A DNA stretch of 64,000 bases from Streptomyces sp. NBC_01335 (GTDB lineage Bacteria > Actinomycetota > Actinomycetes > Streptomycetales > Streptomycetaceae): NCBI RefSeq assembly GCF_035953295.1, contig NZ_CP108370.1, forward strand, positions 4,741,001-4,805,000, given 5' to 3'. Shown piece by piece: positions 18,436 to 26,951 of the stretch. The translations under genes were made by a program, and so were the position numbers. The notes beneath the pieces were generated by a model. That model saw only the letters and a program-made list of their open reading frames with translations. It had not been told where the DNA came from and did no database searches. Every line of letters starts with the position of its first letter. The stretch's first letter is position 1.

Positions 18436-18732
18436 TCAGTGACCGGCGGGGCCGCCCGGCTCGACCGGTTCGACCGGGGCCTGCGTCGGGCGCAGCCACA
18501 TCCAGAGCAGGAACAGCAGTCCGAGGACGAGCATCGCGAGGCCGGTCCACAGGTTGATGTTGACGCCCTGGGCCTTCTTGAGGTCGGCGTCGGACGGGCT
18601 GATGCCCGCGATGGTGACGATGACTCCGTAGACCACGAAGAGACCGCCGATGATCCGCCTGATGTCGAAGAGGCGTGCCGCCGTGGCGGACTTGCTCTCC
18701 AGGTCGGAGACTTCCTTGTGCAGTTCGGACAT
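18436..18732 (-). CDS. Small two-helix membrane protein linked to the symporter
   Basis: 98 residues from ATG 18732, with a strong GGAGG site 8 nt upstream. The first 20 residues are polar (SELHKEVSDLESKSATAARL). Two hydrophobic helices follow (GGLFVVYGVIVTIAGI and GLAMLVLGLLFLLWMWL), and the tail is Pro-rich. The gene starts 14 bp after the stop of the sodium:solute symporter and is surely co-transcribed with it. Small membrane partners of this kind beside SSS transporters are common in streptomycetes; a stabilising or accessory role is inferred. Confidence 0.85.
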   Translation of the reverse strand: MSELHKEVSDLESKSATAARLFDIRRIIGGLFVVYGVIVTIAGISPSDADLKKAQGVNINLWTGLAMLVLGLLFLLWMWLRPTQAPVEPVEPGGPAGH

Positions 18733-18746
18733 GGTGGTTCCTCCGA

Positions 18747-20417
18747 TCAGAACGAGTAGGGGATGTAGCAGGCGGCGGCGATCACGATGGCGCCCCAGCC
18801 CAGCAGGGCCGGCTTGCGGTACCACGCGGAGTCGGACTCCTCCGGCACCTCGGGGGCGTCCGGGGACTCGGTGCCGTAGACCAGGCCGGCCAGTTCGGCG
18901 GCCGGCTTCGGGGCGGTGAACAGGGTGACGGCGACCATGACGACCGCACCGGCGACGAAGCCGACGATGGCGGAGACGAAGTTCGCTCCCTGGTCGGTCG
19001 GGATGTCGATGATCCCCTGCTTGTAGAAGACGAAGTAGTTGATCATCGCGGCGGTGGTGCCCGCGACCAGGCCCCAGACGCCGGACTTCATCGACGCGCG
19101 CTTCCAGAACATGCCGATGATGAAGACGACGAACATCGGGACGTTGAAGAACGAGAAGAGCGTCTGCAGGTAGCTCATGATGTTCGTGAAGCTCGACGCG
19201 ATGAACGCGGTGCCGATCGAGGCCAGCACGCCGACGGCGGTGACGCCGCGGCCGAACTTCAGGTAGTACGCGTCCGGCTTGTCCTTCTTCACGTACCGCG
19301 CCCAGATGTCCGTGGTGAACACCGTGTTGAACGAGGAGACGTTGGCGGCCATACCGGCCATGAACGCGGCGAGCAGACCGGTCACCGCGATGCCGAGGAC
19401 ACCGTTCGGGAGCAGGTCGCGCATCAGCAGCGGGATGGCGTCGTTGTACGTCAGGTCCGAGCGGTCGGTGCCGATGTTCGGGACGACGACGGCGGCGACC
19501 ATGCCCGGGATCATCACCAGGAAGACGATGAAGATCTTCGGGAACGCGGCGATGAGCGGGGTGCGCTGCGCGGCCGAGAGGTTCTTCGCGGACAGGGCGC
19601 GCTGCACCTCGGCGAAGTTGGTCGTCCAGTAGCCGAAGGAGAGGACGAAGCCGAGGCCGAGGATGATCGTCAGCCAGTTGGCGCCGAGGGCGTTGCTGTC
19701 ACCGATGCCCGTACCGCTCCAGGCGGACATGAACTTCGACCCGTGGCTCTTCGTCAGGGAGTCGGACAGGCCGTCCCAGCCGCCGACGCGCTTGAGACCC
19801 AGGATGGTGAGGGGTATGAGCGCGGCGAGGATGACGAAGAACTGGAGCACCTCGTTGTAGATCGCCGAGGAGAGTCCGCCGATGGTGATGTACAGGAGGA
19901 CGAAGATGCCCGCGACGGTGATCGCGACCCACTGCGGCCAGCCCAGCAGCGCCTCCACGACGATCGAGAGCGCGTAGAGGTTGACGCCGGCTATCAGGAT
20001 GGCGGCGAAGGCGAACAGGGCGGAGCTCAGCAGGTGGGCCGACTTGTCGAACCGCTGGAGCAGGAACTCCGGGACGGACCGGACCTTCGAGCGGTAGTAG
20101 AACGGCATCATCACCAGGCCGAGGAAGACCATGGCGGGGATGGCGCCGATCCAGTACCAGTGGACGACCGAGACGCCGTACTGCGCGCCGGTCGCGGCCA
20201 TGCCGAGGATCTCCGTGGCGCCGAGGTTGGCGGCCACGAAGGCCAGACCGGTGACCCAGGCGGGCAGGGAGCGGCCGGAGAGGAAGAAGTCGAGGCTGGT
20301 CTTCACACTGGCGCGGGCCGCGAAGCCGATGCCGAGGACCACGACGAAGTAGATGGCCAGGATTGTGTAATCGAGGCCGTTCGTGGGGAGCCGGAGCCCT
20401 TCAGCCAGATAGTTCAT
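18747..20417 (-). CDS. Sodium:solute symporter (SSS family), probable galactose/glucose transporter
   Basis: 556 residues with about 14 hydrophobic segments. Typical SSS features are the N-terminal LDYTILAIYFVVVLGIGFAA, FFLSGRSLPAWVTGLAFVAA, the A-N-L-G-A-T-E block, EVLQFFVILAALIPL, and GIAVTGLLAAFMAGMAANVSSFNTVFTTD near the sodium site. The overall pattern is like vSGLT-type sugar symporters. It is transcribed divergently from galT-galE-galK, with 245 bp between, so the substrate is most likely galactose (inferred from context). A small membrane protein gene follows 14 bp downstream. Confidence 0.9.
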   Translation of the reverse strand: MNYLAEGLRLPTNGLDYTILAIYFVVVLGIGFAARASVKTSLDFFLSGRSLPAWVTGLAFVAANLGATEILGMAATGAQYGVSVVHWYWIGAIPAMVFLGLVMMPFYYRSKVRSVPEFLLQRFDKSAHLLSSALFAFAAILIAGVNLYALSIVVEALLGWPQWVAITVAGIFVLLYITIGGLSSAIYNEVLQFFVILAALIPLTILGLKRVGGWDGLSDSLTKSHGSKFMSAWSGTGIGDSNALGANWLTIILGLGFVLSFGYWTTNFAEVQRALSAKNLSAAQRTPLIAAFPKIFIVFLVMIPGMVAAVVVPNIGTDRSDLTYNDAIPLLMRDLLPNGVLGIAVTGLLAAFMAGMAANVSSFNTVFTTDIWARYVKKDKPDAYYLKFGRGVTAVGVLASIGTAFIASSFTNIMSYLQTLFSFFNVPMFVVFIIGMFWKRASMKSGVWGLVAGTTAAMINYFVFYKQGIIDIPTDQGANFVSAIVGFVAGAVVMVAVTLFTAPKPAAELAGLVYGTESPDAPEVPEESDSAWYRKPALLGWGAIVIAAACYIPYSF

Positions 20418-20662
20418 GGGGGGTACTCGCTTCGTTGCGCGAACTGAACCTGATGAAACTTACGCCCATGCATTCAATAACTGAACAAACCAACTGGTGT
20501 TCTTTGTTTGATCGTGATGCAGAGGGGCGAATTGACCCGATATAAGGAACCAGGTCTCCACTTAATCGCACACAGAGAAAGGACTCGTCTACAAAGAGTT
20601 ACGTCATTGACGCTCCTGTTTGGTTGTGGTTAATTATGTTTAGTTATGTTTGGAGGAACCTG
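20418..20662. promoter_or_regulatory. Divergent gal promoter region with repeats
   Basis: This AT-richer region drives the symporter to the left and galTEK to the right. It contains the imperfect inverted repeat GAACAAACCAACTGGTGTTC (20483-20502) and two direct copies of TTATGTTT 10 bp apart (20634-20641, 20644-20651), ending just before the galT RBS (GGAGG 20652-20656). In S. lividans the gal operon is known to be driven by the galactose-inducible, glucose-repressed galP1 with repeated operator elements. These repeats are the natural candidates here. Confidence 0.65.
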
Positions 20663-21706
20663 GTGAAGAAGACGGCAACGACCCTCGCCGACGGTCGGGA
20701 ACTGATCTATTACGACTCCGCCGACGACGTCGTACGCGATGCGGTGGACCGACGGCCGCTCGGCGCCGTCGCCACCTCGTCCGAGATCCGGCGCGACCCG
20801 GTCCTGGGCGACGCGGTCGCCATCGCCTCCCACCGCCAGGGCCGCACCTACCACCCGCCGGCGGACGAGTGCCCGCTCTGCCCGTCGCGGGACGGACGGC
20901 TCAGCGAGATCCCCGACGCCACCTACGAAGCCGTGGTCTTCGAGAACCGCTTCCCGTCGCTCGCCGGGGACTCCGGTCGCTGCGAGGTCGTCTGCTTCAC
21001 CTCCGACCACAACTCCTCCTTCGCCGATCTCACCGATGAGCAGGCCGCTCTCGTGCTGGCGGCCTGGACCGACCGCACCGCCGCTCTCGCCGGGCTCGGC
21101 CAGGTCGAGCAGGTCTTCTGCTTCGAGAACCGGGGCGCCGAGATCGGTGTGACGCTCGGTCACCCCCATGGCCAGATCTACGGCTACCCCTTCGTGACGC
21201 CTCGAACCGAACTGATGTTGCGTTCGGCCGTCGCCCACCGCGAGGAGACCGGACGGAACCTCTTCGAGGACGTCGTCGCCCGCGAGATCGCCGAGGGCGA
21301 CCGGATCGTCCTCACCGGCGAGCACTGGGTCGCGTTCGTCCCGTACGCCGCGCACTGGCCGTACGAGGTCCACCTCTATCCGCGCACCCGCGTCGCCGAC
21401 TTCCGCGAGCTAGACGACGCCGCCCGCGCGGAGTTCCCGCAGATGTACCTGGAGCTCCTGCGGCGCTTCGACCGGATCTTCGGCCCCGACGCGCCCCCCA
21501 CCCCGTACATCGCCGCCTGGCACCAGGCGCCGTTCAGCGCCCCCGGGCGCGAGGAGCTCGCCCTCCACCTGGAGCTCTTCACCATCCGCCGCACCCCGGG
21601 CAAGCTGAAGTTCCTCGCCGGATCGGAGTCCGGCATGGGAGCGTTCATCAACGACGTGCCGCCGGAGACCGCGGCCGAGCGACTGCGAGAGGTAGCGAGC
21701 AAGTGA
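20663..21706 (+). CDS. galT: Galactose-1-phosphate uridylyltransferase GalT
   Basis: 347 residues. GTG 20663 is chosen for the GGAGG site 7 nt upstream. Visible motifs are the zinc knuckle [39 protein letters not shown] containing the catalytic H-P-H, and [20 protein letters not shown]. GalT exchanges UMP between UDP-glucose and galactose-1-phosphate in the Leloir pathway. It is the first gene of galT-galE-galK, coupled to galE by a GTGA overlap. Confidence 0.95.
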   Translation: MKKTATTLADGRELIYYDSADDVVRDAVDRRPLGAVATSSEIRRDPVLGDAVAIASHRQGRTYHPPADECPLCPSRDGRLSEIPDATYEAVVFENRFPSLAGDSGRCEVVCFTSDHNSSFADLTDEQAALVLAAWTDRTAALAGLGQVEQVFCFENRGAEIGVTLGHPHGQIYGYPFVTPRTELMLRSAVAHREETGRNLFEDVVAREIAEGDRIVLTGEHWVAFVPYAAHWPYEVHLYPRTRVADFRELDDAARAEFPQMYLELLRRFDRIFGPDAPPTPYIAAWHQAPFSAPGREELALHLELFTIRRTPGKLKFLAGSESGMGAFINDVPPETAAERLREVASK

Positions 21707-22683
21707 GCAGCAGCACCCCGAAGAAGTACCTGGTCACCGGCGGCGCCGGTTACGTGGGCAGCGTGGTCGCCACCCACCTGCTGGAGGCCGGGCACACCGT
21801 CACCGTGCTCGACGACCTCTCCACCGGCTTCCGGGAGGGCGTCCCGCAGGGCGCCGAGTTCATCGAGGGCCGCATCCAGGACGCCGCGAAGTGGCTCGAC
21901 CCCTCCTACGACGCCGTCCTGCACTTCGCCGCGTTCTCCCAGGTCGGCGAGTCCGTCGTGAACCCGGAGAAGTACTGGCTCAACAACGTCGGCGGCACCA
22001 CCGCGCTGCTCGCCGCGATGCGGGACGCCGGGGTGCGCACCCTCGTCTTCTCCTCCACCGCCGCCACCTACGGCGAGCCGGTCTCCAGCCCCATCACGGA
22101 GACCGACCCGACCGCCCCCACCAACCCGTACGGCGCGACCAAGCTCGCCGTCGACCACATGATCACCGGCGAGGCCGCCGCCCACGGGCTGGCCGCCGTC
22201 TCGCTCCGCTACTTCAACGTGGCCGGCGCGTACGGGAACACCGGGGAGCGCCACGACCCCGAGTCCCACCTCATCCCGCTGGTCCTCCAGGTCGCCCTCG
22301 GCGAGCGCGAGTCGATCAACGTCTACGGCGACGACTACCCCACCCCCGACGGCACCTGCGTCCGCGACTACATCCACGTCGCCGACCTCGCCGAAGCGCA
22401 CCTCCTCGCGCTGGGCGCCGCCACCTCGGGCGAGCACCTCATCTGCAACCTGGGCAACGGCAACGGCTTCTCGGTCCGCCAGGTCATCGAGACCGTCCGC
22501 GAGGTCACCGGCCACCCGATCCCGGAGACCGCCGCCCCGCGCCGCGCCGGCGACCCGGCCGTCCTCGTCGCCTCCGCCGCCACCGCCCGCGAGCGCCTGG
22601 GCTGGACGCCGAGCCGCCCGGACCTGGCCGGTATCGTCGCGGACGCCTGGGCGTTCGCCCGCCGAGAGGAGACCACCGCATAA
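21703..22683 (+). CDS. galE: UDP-glucose 4-epimerase GalE
   Basis: 326-residue extended SDR. NAD-binding [17 protein letters not shown] is at the N-terminus. The catalytic [11 protein letters not shown] (YxxxK) is preceded by [11 protein letters not shown], and [12 protein letters not shown] and [15 protein letters not shown] are also seen. It interconverts UDP-galactose and UDP-glucose, regenerating the GalT substrate. The GTG start overlaps the galT stop; its TAA stop overlaps the galK ATG. Confidence 0.95.
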   Translation: MSSSTPKKYLVTGGAGYVGSVVATHLLEAGHTVTVLDDLSTGFREGVPQGAEFIEGRIQDAAKWLDPSYDAVLHFAAFSQVGESVVNPEKYWLNNVGGTTALLAAMRDAGVRTLVFSSTAATYGEPVSSPITETDPTAPTNPYGATKLAVDHMITGEAAAHGLAAVSLRYFNVAGAYGNTGERHDPESHLIPLVLQVALGERESINVYGDDYPTPDGTCVRDYIHVADLAEAHLLALGAATSGEHLICNLGNGNGFSVRQVIETVREVTGHPIPETAAPRRAGDPAVLVASAATARERLGWTPSRPDLAGIVADAWAFARREETTA

Positions 22684-23900
22684 TGACCGGGACACCCGAG
22701 AGCACCGCCGCCGAGGCCGTCGCGACCACCGGACCGCTGGGCCAGGACGAGTTCACCGCCTCCTTCCGCGCGCTGTACGGCACCGAGCCCGAAGGGGTCT
22801 GGGCCGCCCCCGGGCGCGTCAACCTCATAGGCGAGTACACCGACTTCAACGACGGCTTCGTCATGCCGCTCGCCCTCCCGCACACCGCCCGTGCCGCCGT
22901 CGCCCGGCGCACCGACGGCCAGCTGCGGCTGCACTCCACCGACGTACCCGGCGGCATCGTGCAGCTCGCCGTCGACGGCCTGACCCCCAACGAGGGCCAC
23001 GGCTGGGCCGCGTACCCCGCGGGTGTCGTCTGGGCGCTGCGCCGCGCCGGGCACGAGATCACCGGCGCGGACATCCAGGTCACCTCCACCGTGCCGACCG
23101 GCGCCGGGCTCTCCTCGTCCGCCGCCCTCGAAGTGGTCGTCGCCCTCGCCCTGAACGACCTCTTCGGCCTCGGCCTGACCGCCGCCGAACTGGCCGTCCT
23201 CGGCCAGGCCGCCGAGAACGACTTCGTCGGCGTGCCCTGCGGTGTCATGGACCAGATGGCGTCCGCCTGCTGCACCGACGGTCACGCCCTCCACCTGGAC
23301 ACCCGCGACCTCGCCGTGCGCCAGGTCCCCTTCGACCTCGCCGCGCACGGGCTGCGGCTGCTGGTCGTGGACACCCGCGTCAAGCACGCACTGGGAGACG
23401 GCGCCTACGCCGAGCGCCGGGCCGGCTGCGAGGAGGGCGCCCGCCTGCTCGGGCTGGGCAAGCTCCGCGAGCTGGCTCACGAGGACCTCCCCGACGCCCT
23501 CGCCCGCCTGGAGGCGGCCGGCGCGGACGAGTCCGTCGTCCGCTACGTACGCCACGTGGTCAGCGACAACGCCCGGGTGGAGCAGGTCATCGCCCTGCTC
23601 GACGCCGGGGACGTCCGCGCGGCGGGTCCGGTGCTCACCCAGGGCCACACCTCGCTCCGCGACGACCTGCGGGTCTCCTGCGACGAGCTGGACCTCGCCG
23701 TGGCGACCGCGAACGCGGCCGGGGCGCTCGGCGCCCGCATGACCGGCGGCGGCTTCGGCGGCTCGGCGATCGTGCTGGTCGAGGAGTCCGACGCCGAGGC
23801 GGTCACCAAGTCGGTGCTCGACGCCTTCGCGGCGGCCGGCCACGCCGCCCCGGGCGTCTTCGCCGCCGTCCCCTCGGCGGGCGCGCGCCGCCTGGTCTGA
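22683..23900 (+). CDS. galK: Galactokinase GalK
   Basis: 405-residue GHMP kinase. The galactokinase signature WAAPGRVNLIGEYTDFNDGF is near residue 40. The ATP loop PTGAGLSSSAALEVVVAL is near 140, with GVMDQMASACC carrying the catalytic Asp region, and MTGGGFGGSAIVLVEE near the C-terminus. It phosphorylates galactose at C1. ATG 22683 overlaps the galE stop (TAATG). It is the last gene of the operon; a hairpin follows at 23931. Confidence 0.95.
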   Translation: MTGTPESTAAEAVATTGPLGQDEFTASFRALYGTEPEGVWAAPGRVNLIGEYTDFNDGFVMPLALPHTARAAVARRTDGQLRLHSTDVPGGIVQLAVDGLTPNEGHGWAAYPAGVVWALRRAGHEITGADIQVTSTVPTGAGLSSSAALEVVVALALNDLFGLGLTAAELAVLGQAAENDFVGVPCGVMDQMASACCTDGHALHLDTRDLAVRQVPFDLAAHGLRLLVVDTRVKHALGDGAYAERRAGCEEGARLLGLGKLRELAHEDLPDALARLEAAGADESVVRYVRHVVSDNARVEQVIALLDAGDVRAAGPVLTQGHTSLRDDLRVSCDELDLAVATANAAGALGARMTGGGFGGSAIVLVEESDAEAVTKSVLDAFAAAGHAAPGVFAAVPSAGARRLV

Positions 23901-24356
23901 CGACCGCCCCGCACCCGACCCGCGTGTACGAGCGCCGGGACACGGCCCCACGGCCGGTCCCGGCGCTCTGCCGTGTCCGGTGCCACCGCACCCGCGCATC
24001 CGCCCCCGCACCCCGGCGCGGTGGCACAGAATGCGGTCTCGTTCGTCCACTTCCGTCCCGGAACGGGACAGGAAGCACCCCTTGAACGCCGGGGACGGTC
24101 ACTTCCGCGAATCGGCTTCCCGGGCACCCGTACGCCCGTACGCTGATGGGCAGCACCGGTGGGGGCCGGTGCCGTTCAGGGGCCGAGACGGGCGGTGCGG
24201 CACCCGGGCGCAGACGGTGGCGGCTCGGTGCGCGCGGCGGGGCCGCGCGGACGGCTCTCCCGTCGCGGAGCTCGGGCGCCACGACCGCCCCGACGTGTTC
24301 CCACCCGGGTCCGGCCTCAGGACGGCGGACCGGGACCGTCCCACTGGGGGGTAGAC
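23901..24356. other. 456-bp intergenic region between galK and a LuxR gene
   Basis: It contains the gal terminator (23931-23967) and a second long-range inverted repeat (GTGCCACCGC 23980-23989 / GCGGTGGCAC 24018-24027). The remaining 330 bp is GC-rich leader with no convincing ORF. The last 12 bases (GGGGGGTAGAC) form the ribosome-binding site for the regulator at 24357. Confidence 0.5.
23931..23967 (+). terminator. Terminator hairpin of galTEK
   Basis: Perfect 11-bp arms AGCGCCGGGAC (23931-23941) and GTCCCGGCGCT (23957-23967) enclose a 15-nt loop that can itself pair (CGGCC). It is 30 bp after the galK stop. There is no U-tract, as is common in Streptomyces. Confidence 0.75.
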
Positions 24357-25124
24357 GTGGCCCGTATCCGGGTTCTCGTGGTCGACGACCATCGTATTTT
24401 TGCCGAATCGCTCGCCGCGGCGCTCGCCGCCGAGCCGGACGTAGACGTGGCCGCCGCAGGCAGCGGCCCGGCCGCACTGCGCTGCCTCGACCGTGCCGCC
24501 ACCGAGGGCCGTGCCTACGACGTCATGCTGGTCGACGCGGAGCTGGGCGGCGCCCCGGCGGCGGGCGGGATCCCGCAGCAGGGGGGCCCGGTCGACGGGA
24601 TCTCCCTCGTCGCGGGGGTCCGCGAGGCCCGGCCGGGCGTCCGCACGGTGGTCCTCGCGGAGCGGGACGACCCGCGACGGGCGGCGGCGGCGCTCCAGGC
24701 GGGTGCCTCCGGCTGGGTCGCCAAGGACTGTTCCCTGCAACGCCTGTTGGCGGTCATCCGGGGGGTGCTGCGCGGCGAGACCCACCTGCCGCCGGCCCTG
24801 CTCACGGGCGTACTGCGGGAGTTGACGGCCGCGCGCAAGCACCGCACCGAGAGCGAGCTGCTGGTGGAGTCGCTCACCCCGCGCGAGCGGGAGGTGCTGC
24901 GCTGCATGGTCGCGGGGCTGGGGCGCAAGGCGGTGGCGGAGCGGCTCTACCTCTCGCCGCACACGGTCCGTACCCACATGCAGAACGTCCTGGGCAAGCT
25001 CGGGGTGCATTCGACGCTGGCGGCCGTGGCGCTGGCCCGCAGGGCGGGCGTGGGCCCGGTCGATCTGACGTCCGAAGTGGGTCTAACCGGGGACGTTGTC
25101 GAACGGGGCGGTCAACTGGCGTAG
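24357..25124 (+). CDS. LuxR/NarL-type response regulator, orphan
   Basis: 255 residues from GTG 24357, 7 nt after a GGGGGG run. The receiver domain has IRVLVVDDHRIFAESL and retains the phospho-acceptor Asp in YDVMLVDAELGG. A Gly/Pro-rich insertion of about 20 residues (APAAGGIPQQGGPVDG) follows before GISLVAGV. The HTH is complete (LTPREREVLRCMVAGLG, SPHTVRTHMQNVLGKLG). There is no adjacent sensor kinase. Its last 42 bp overlap the 3' end of the converging tamR gene. It resembles the regulator at 17652, but only this one has a functional-looking phosphorylation site. Confidence 0.9.
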   Translation: MARIRVLVVDDHRIFAESLAAALAAEPDVDVAAAGSGPAALRCLDRAATEGRAYDVMLVDAELGGAPAAGGIPQQGGPVDGISLVAGVREARPGVRTVVLAERDDPRRAAAALQAGASGWVAKDCSLQRLLAVIRGVLRGETHLPPALLTGVLRELTAARKHRTESELLVESLTPREREVLRCMVAGLGRKAVAERLYLSPHTVRTHMQNVLGKLGVHSTLAAVALARRAGVGPVDLTSEVGLTGDVVERGGQLA

Positions 25125-25580
25125 CAGATCGGCGAGTTCGCCGCGCTGGCGAGGGGAGAGCTCGCCGAGGATGGCGCGCTCCTGGTCGAGCAGCCCGGCC
25201 AGCGACTGGTCGGCCTTGTCGCGCCCCTCGGCGGTCAGCCGGACCAGCACCCCGCGCCGGTCGTTGGGGTCGGGGAGGCGTTCCACCAGGTTCTTCTTGG
25301 TCAGCCGGTCGATGCGGTTGGTCATCGTGCCCGAGGTGACCAGGGTCTGCGTCAGCAGCTGGCCGGGGGAGAGCTGGTACGGGGCGCCGGCCCGGCGCAG
25401 CGACGTGAGGACGTCGAACTCCCAGGGCTCCAGGCTGTGCTCGGCGAAGGCGATGCGGCGGGCCCGGTCGAGGTGGCGCGCGAGGCGCGACACCCGGCTG
25501 AGGACCTCTAGTGGTTCCACGTCGAGGTCGGGGCGCTCGCGGCGCCATGCTGCGACCAGACGGTCGACCTCGTCCTCCAT
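25083..25580 (-). CDS. tamR: MarR-family regulator TamR
   Basis: 165 residues; ATG 25580 precedes EDEVDRLVAAWRRERPDL. The winged-helix core is FDVLTSLRRAG, LTQTLVTSGTMTNRIDRL and the wing DPNDRRGVLVRLT, with an extra N-terminal helix as in the UrtR/HucR subgroup. In S. coelicolor TamR represses tam and aconitase genes and is released by trans-aconitate and related ligands. The divergent neighbour here is a tam-like methyltransferase, and two CTTG-N4-CAAG palindromes lie in the shared promoter. Identification rests on this synteny and the family pattern. Confidence 0.88.
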   Translation of the reverse strand: MEDEVDRLVAAWRRERPDLDVEPLEVLSRVSRLARHLDRARRIAFAEHSLEPWEFDVLTSLRRAGAPYQLSPGQLLTQTLVTSGTMTNRIDRLTKKNLVERLPDPNDRRGVLVRLTAEGRDKADQSLAGLLDQERAILGELSPRQRGELADLLRQLTAPFDNVPG

Positions 25581-25616
25581 GTCGATCAGTGTAGAGGGTC
25601 CCTCGACATGAAGTCT

Positions 25617-25644
25617 CTTGGTTTCAAGTGTCTTGACGTCAAGA
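25617..25644. promoter_or_regulatory. Twin TamR operators in the tamR-tam promoter
   Basis: Two palindromes lie 15 bp apart centre to centre: CTTGGTTTCAAG (25617-25628) and TCTTGACGTCAAGA (25631-25644, perfect over 14 bp). They lie between the divergent starts of tamR (25580) and tam (25668), where a bound MarR dimer would block both promoters. Confidence 0.85.
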
Positions 25645-25667
25645 TAGTCCGGGGTGATGCTGAGGGC

Positions 25668-26507
25668 ATGAGCGAATCCGTCTGGGACCCCGGCCAGTAT
25701 CTCCGCCACGCGTCGCACCGCACGCGCCCCTTCCTCGATCTCCTGGCCCGGGTGGGCGACCTCCCCGGCGGCCCCCGCCCCCGCATCGCCGACCTCGGCT
25801 GCGGCCCGGGGAACGTCACCGTCCTCCTCGCCGACCGGTGGCCCGGGGCCCGGATCACCGGCTACGACAACTCCCCGCAGATGCTGGCGCAGGCCCGTAC
25901 CCACGCCACCGCCACGCTCGACTTCGCCGAGGCGGACGTCTCGGAGTGGGCCCCCGCGGAGCCGTACGGCCTGATCGCCTCCAACGCCCTGCTCCAGTGG
26001 GTCCCCGGCCACGCCGACCGCTTCCCCGCCTGGCTGGACGGCCTCGCCCCCGGGGGCACCCTCGCCTTCCAGGTGCCCAGCAACTTCGGCGCCCCCAGCC
26101 ACGTCCTGATGCGCGAACTCGCCGAGTCCCCCCGCTGGCGCGGCCGCCTCGGCGGACTCCTCCGCCACGAGGACGCCGTCCTGGAACCCGCCGCCTACTA
26201 CGCCCGCCTCTCCGCCGCCGGGTGCGTGGCGGTGGACGTCTGGGAGACCACGTACCTCCAGGTCCTGCACGGCGACGACCCGGTCCTCGACTGGGTCAAG
26301 GGCACCGGTCTGCGCCCGGTCCTCGCCGCTCTCGCCGACGACCCCGAGGCCCTCGACGCCTTCCTCGCCGAGTACCGGGACCTGCTGCGCACCGCCTACC
26401 CGCAGGGCCCGCACGGCACGGTCTTCCCGTTCCGCCGGATCTTCGCCGTCGCCCGGGTCGCGGGTGGCGCGGGTGTCACGGGCAGCGCGAGGCGGGGGGA
26501 CGCGTGA
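25668..26507 (+). CDS. tam: Trans-aconitate 2-methyltransferase
   Basis: 279 residues from ATG 25668 (RBS TGAGGG). It is a class I SAM methyltransferase: motif I IADLGCGPGNVTVLLADRW, then ITGYDNSPQML, FAEADVSEW and IASNALLQWVPGH. The WDPGQYLRHASHRTRPFLDLL start and QVPSNFGAPSHVLMRELA are typical of Tam. It methylates trans-aconitate, a spontaneous aconitase inhibitor formed when the aconitase Fe-S cluster is damaged. The upstream in-frame ATG at 25608 would place the start inside the operators and is rejected. The stop overlaps the next gene (GTGA). Confidence 0.92.
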   Translation: MSESVWDPGQYLRHASHRTRPFLDLLARVGDLPGGPRPRIADLGCGPGNVTVLLADRWPGARITGYDNSPQMLAQARTHATATLDFAEADVSEWAPAEPYGLIASNALLQWVPGHADRFPAWLDGLAPGGTLAFQVPSNFGAPSHVLMRELAESPRWRGRLGGLLRHEDAVLEPAAYYARLSAAGCVAVDVWETTYLQVLHGDDPVLDWVKGTGLRPVLAALADDPEALDAFLAEYRDLLRTAYPQGPHGTVFPFRRIFAVARVAGGAGVTGSARRGDA

Positions 26508-26908
26508 TCGCCGCACTGGACCACGTACAGCTCGCCGCCCCTCCCGGCTCCGAGCACCTGCTGCGCGCGTTCTACGGGGGTGTCCTCGCCATGACCGAGG
26601 AGCCGAAGCCCCCGGTGCTCGCCGCGCGGGGCGGCTGCTGGTTCCGGACCGGCCCGGACGCCGCCCCGGTCCGCATCCACCTCGGTGTGGAGCAGGGCTT
26701 CCGCCCCGCCGCCAAGGCCCACCCCGGTCTCCGCGTCACCGGGATCGACGCCCTCGCCGACCGCCTGGCCGCCCACGGCGCACCCGTCCGCTGGGACGAC
26801 ACGCTCCCGGGCCACCGCCGCTTCTACAGCGAGGACCCGGTGGGCAACCGGCTGGAGTTCCTGGAGCCCGACGCCGGAACAGCCTTCGGCCCGCGACCGG
26901 ATCGGTAA
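26504..26908 (+). CDS. VOC (glyoxalase/dioxygenase-fold) protein
   Basis: 134 residues, GTG start overlapping the tam stop. The VOC fold shows ALDHVQLAAP at the start (metal-ligand type His), RAFYGGVLAM, VRIHLGVEQGF in the middle and FYSEDPVGNRLEFLEPD at the end (Glu ligand). Substrate unknown. Translational coupling with tam suggests it is under TamR control as well; whether it acts on an organic-acid ester or an electrophile is not visible. Confidence 0.88.
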   Translation: MIAALDHVQLAAPPGSEHLLRAFYGGVLAMTEEPKPPVLAARGGCWFRTGPDAAPVRIHLGVEQGFRPAAKAHPGLRVTGIDALADRLAAHGAPVRWDDTLPGHRRFYSEDPVGNRLEFLEPDAGTAFGPRPDR

Positions 26909-26951
26909 ACCCCTCGACGGGACGCCCCGCCCCGGGGCAAGCTCCGCACTC

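Noticed and set aside
25608..25667. Upstream in-frame ATG for tam at 25608
   Set aside because: It would place the start inside the two operator palindromes and add 20 residues not matching the family; ATG 25668 has a good RBS.
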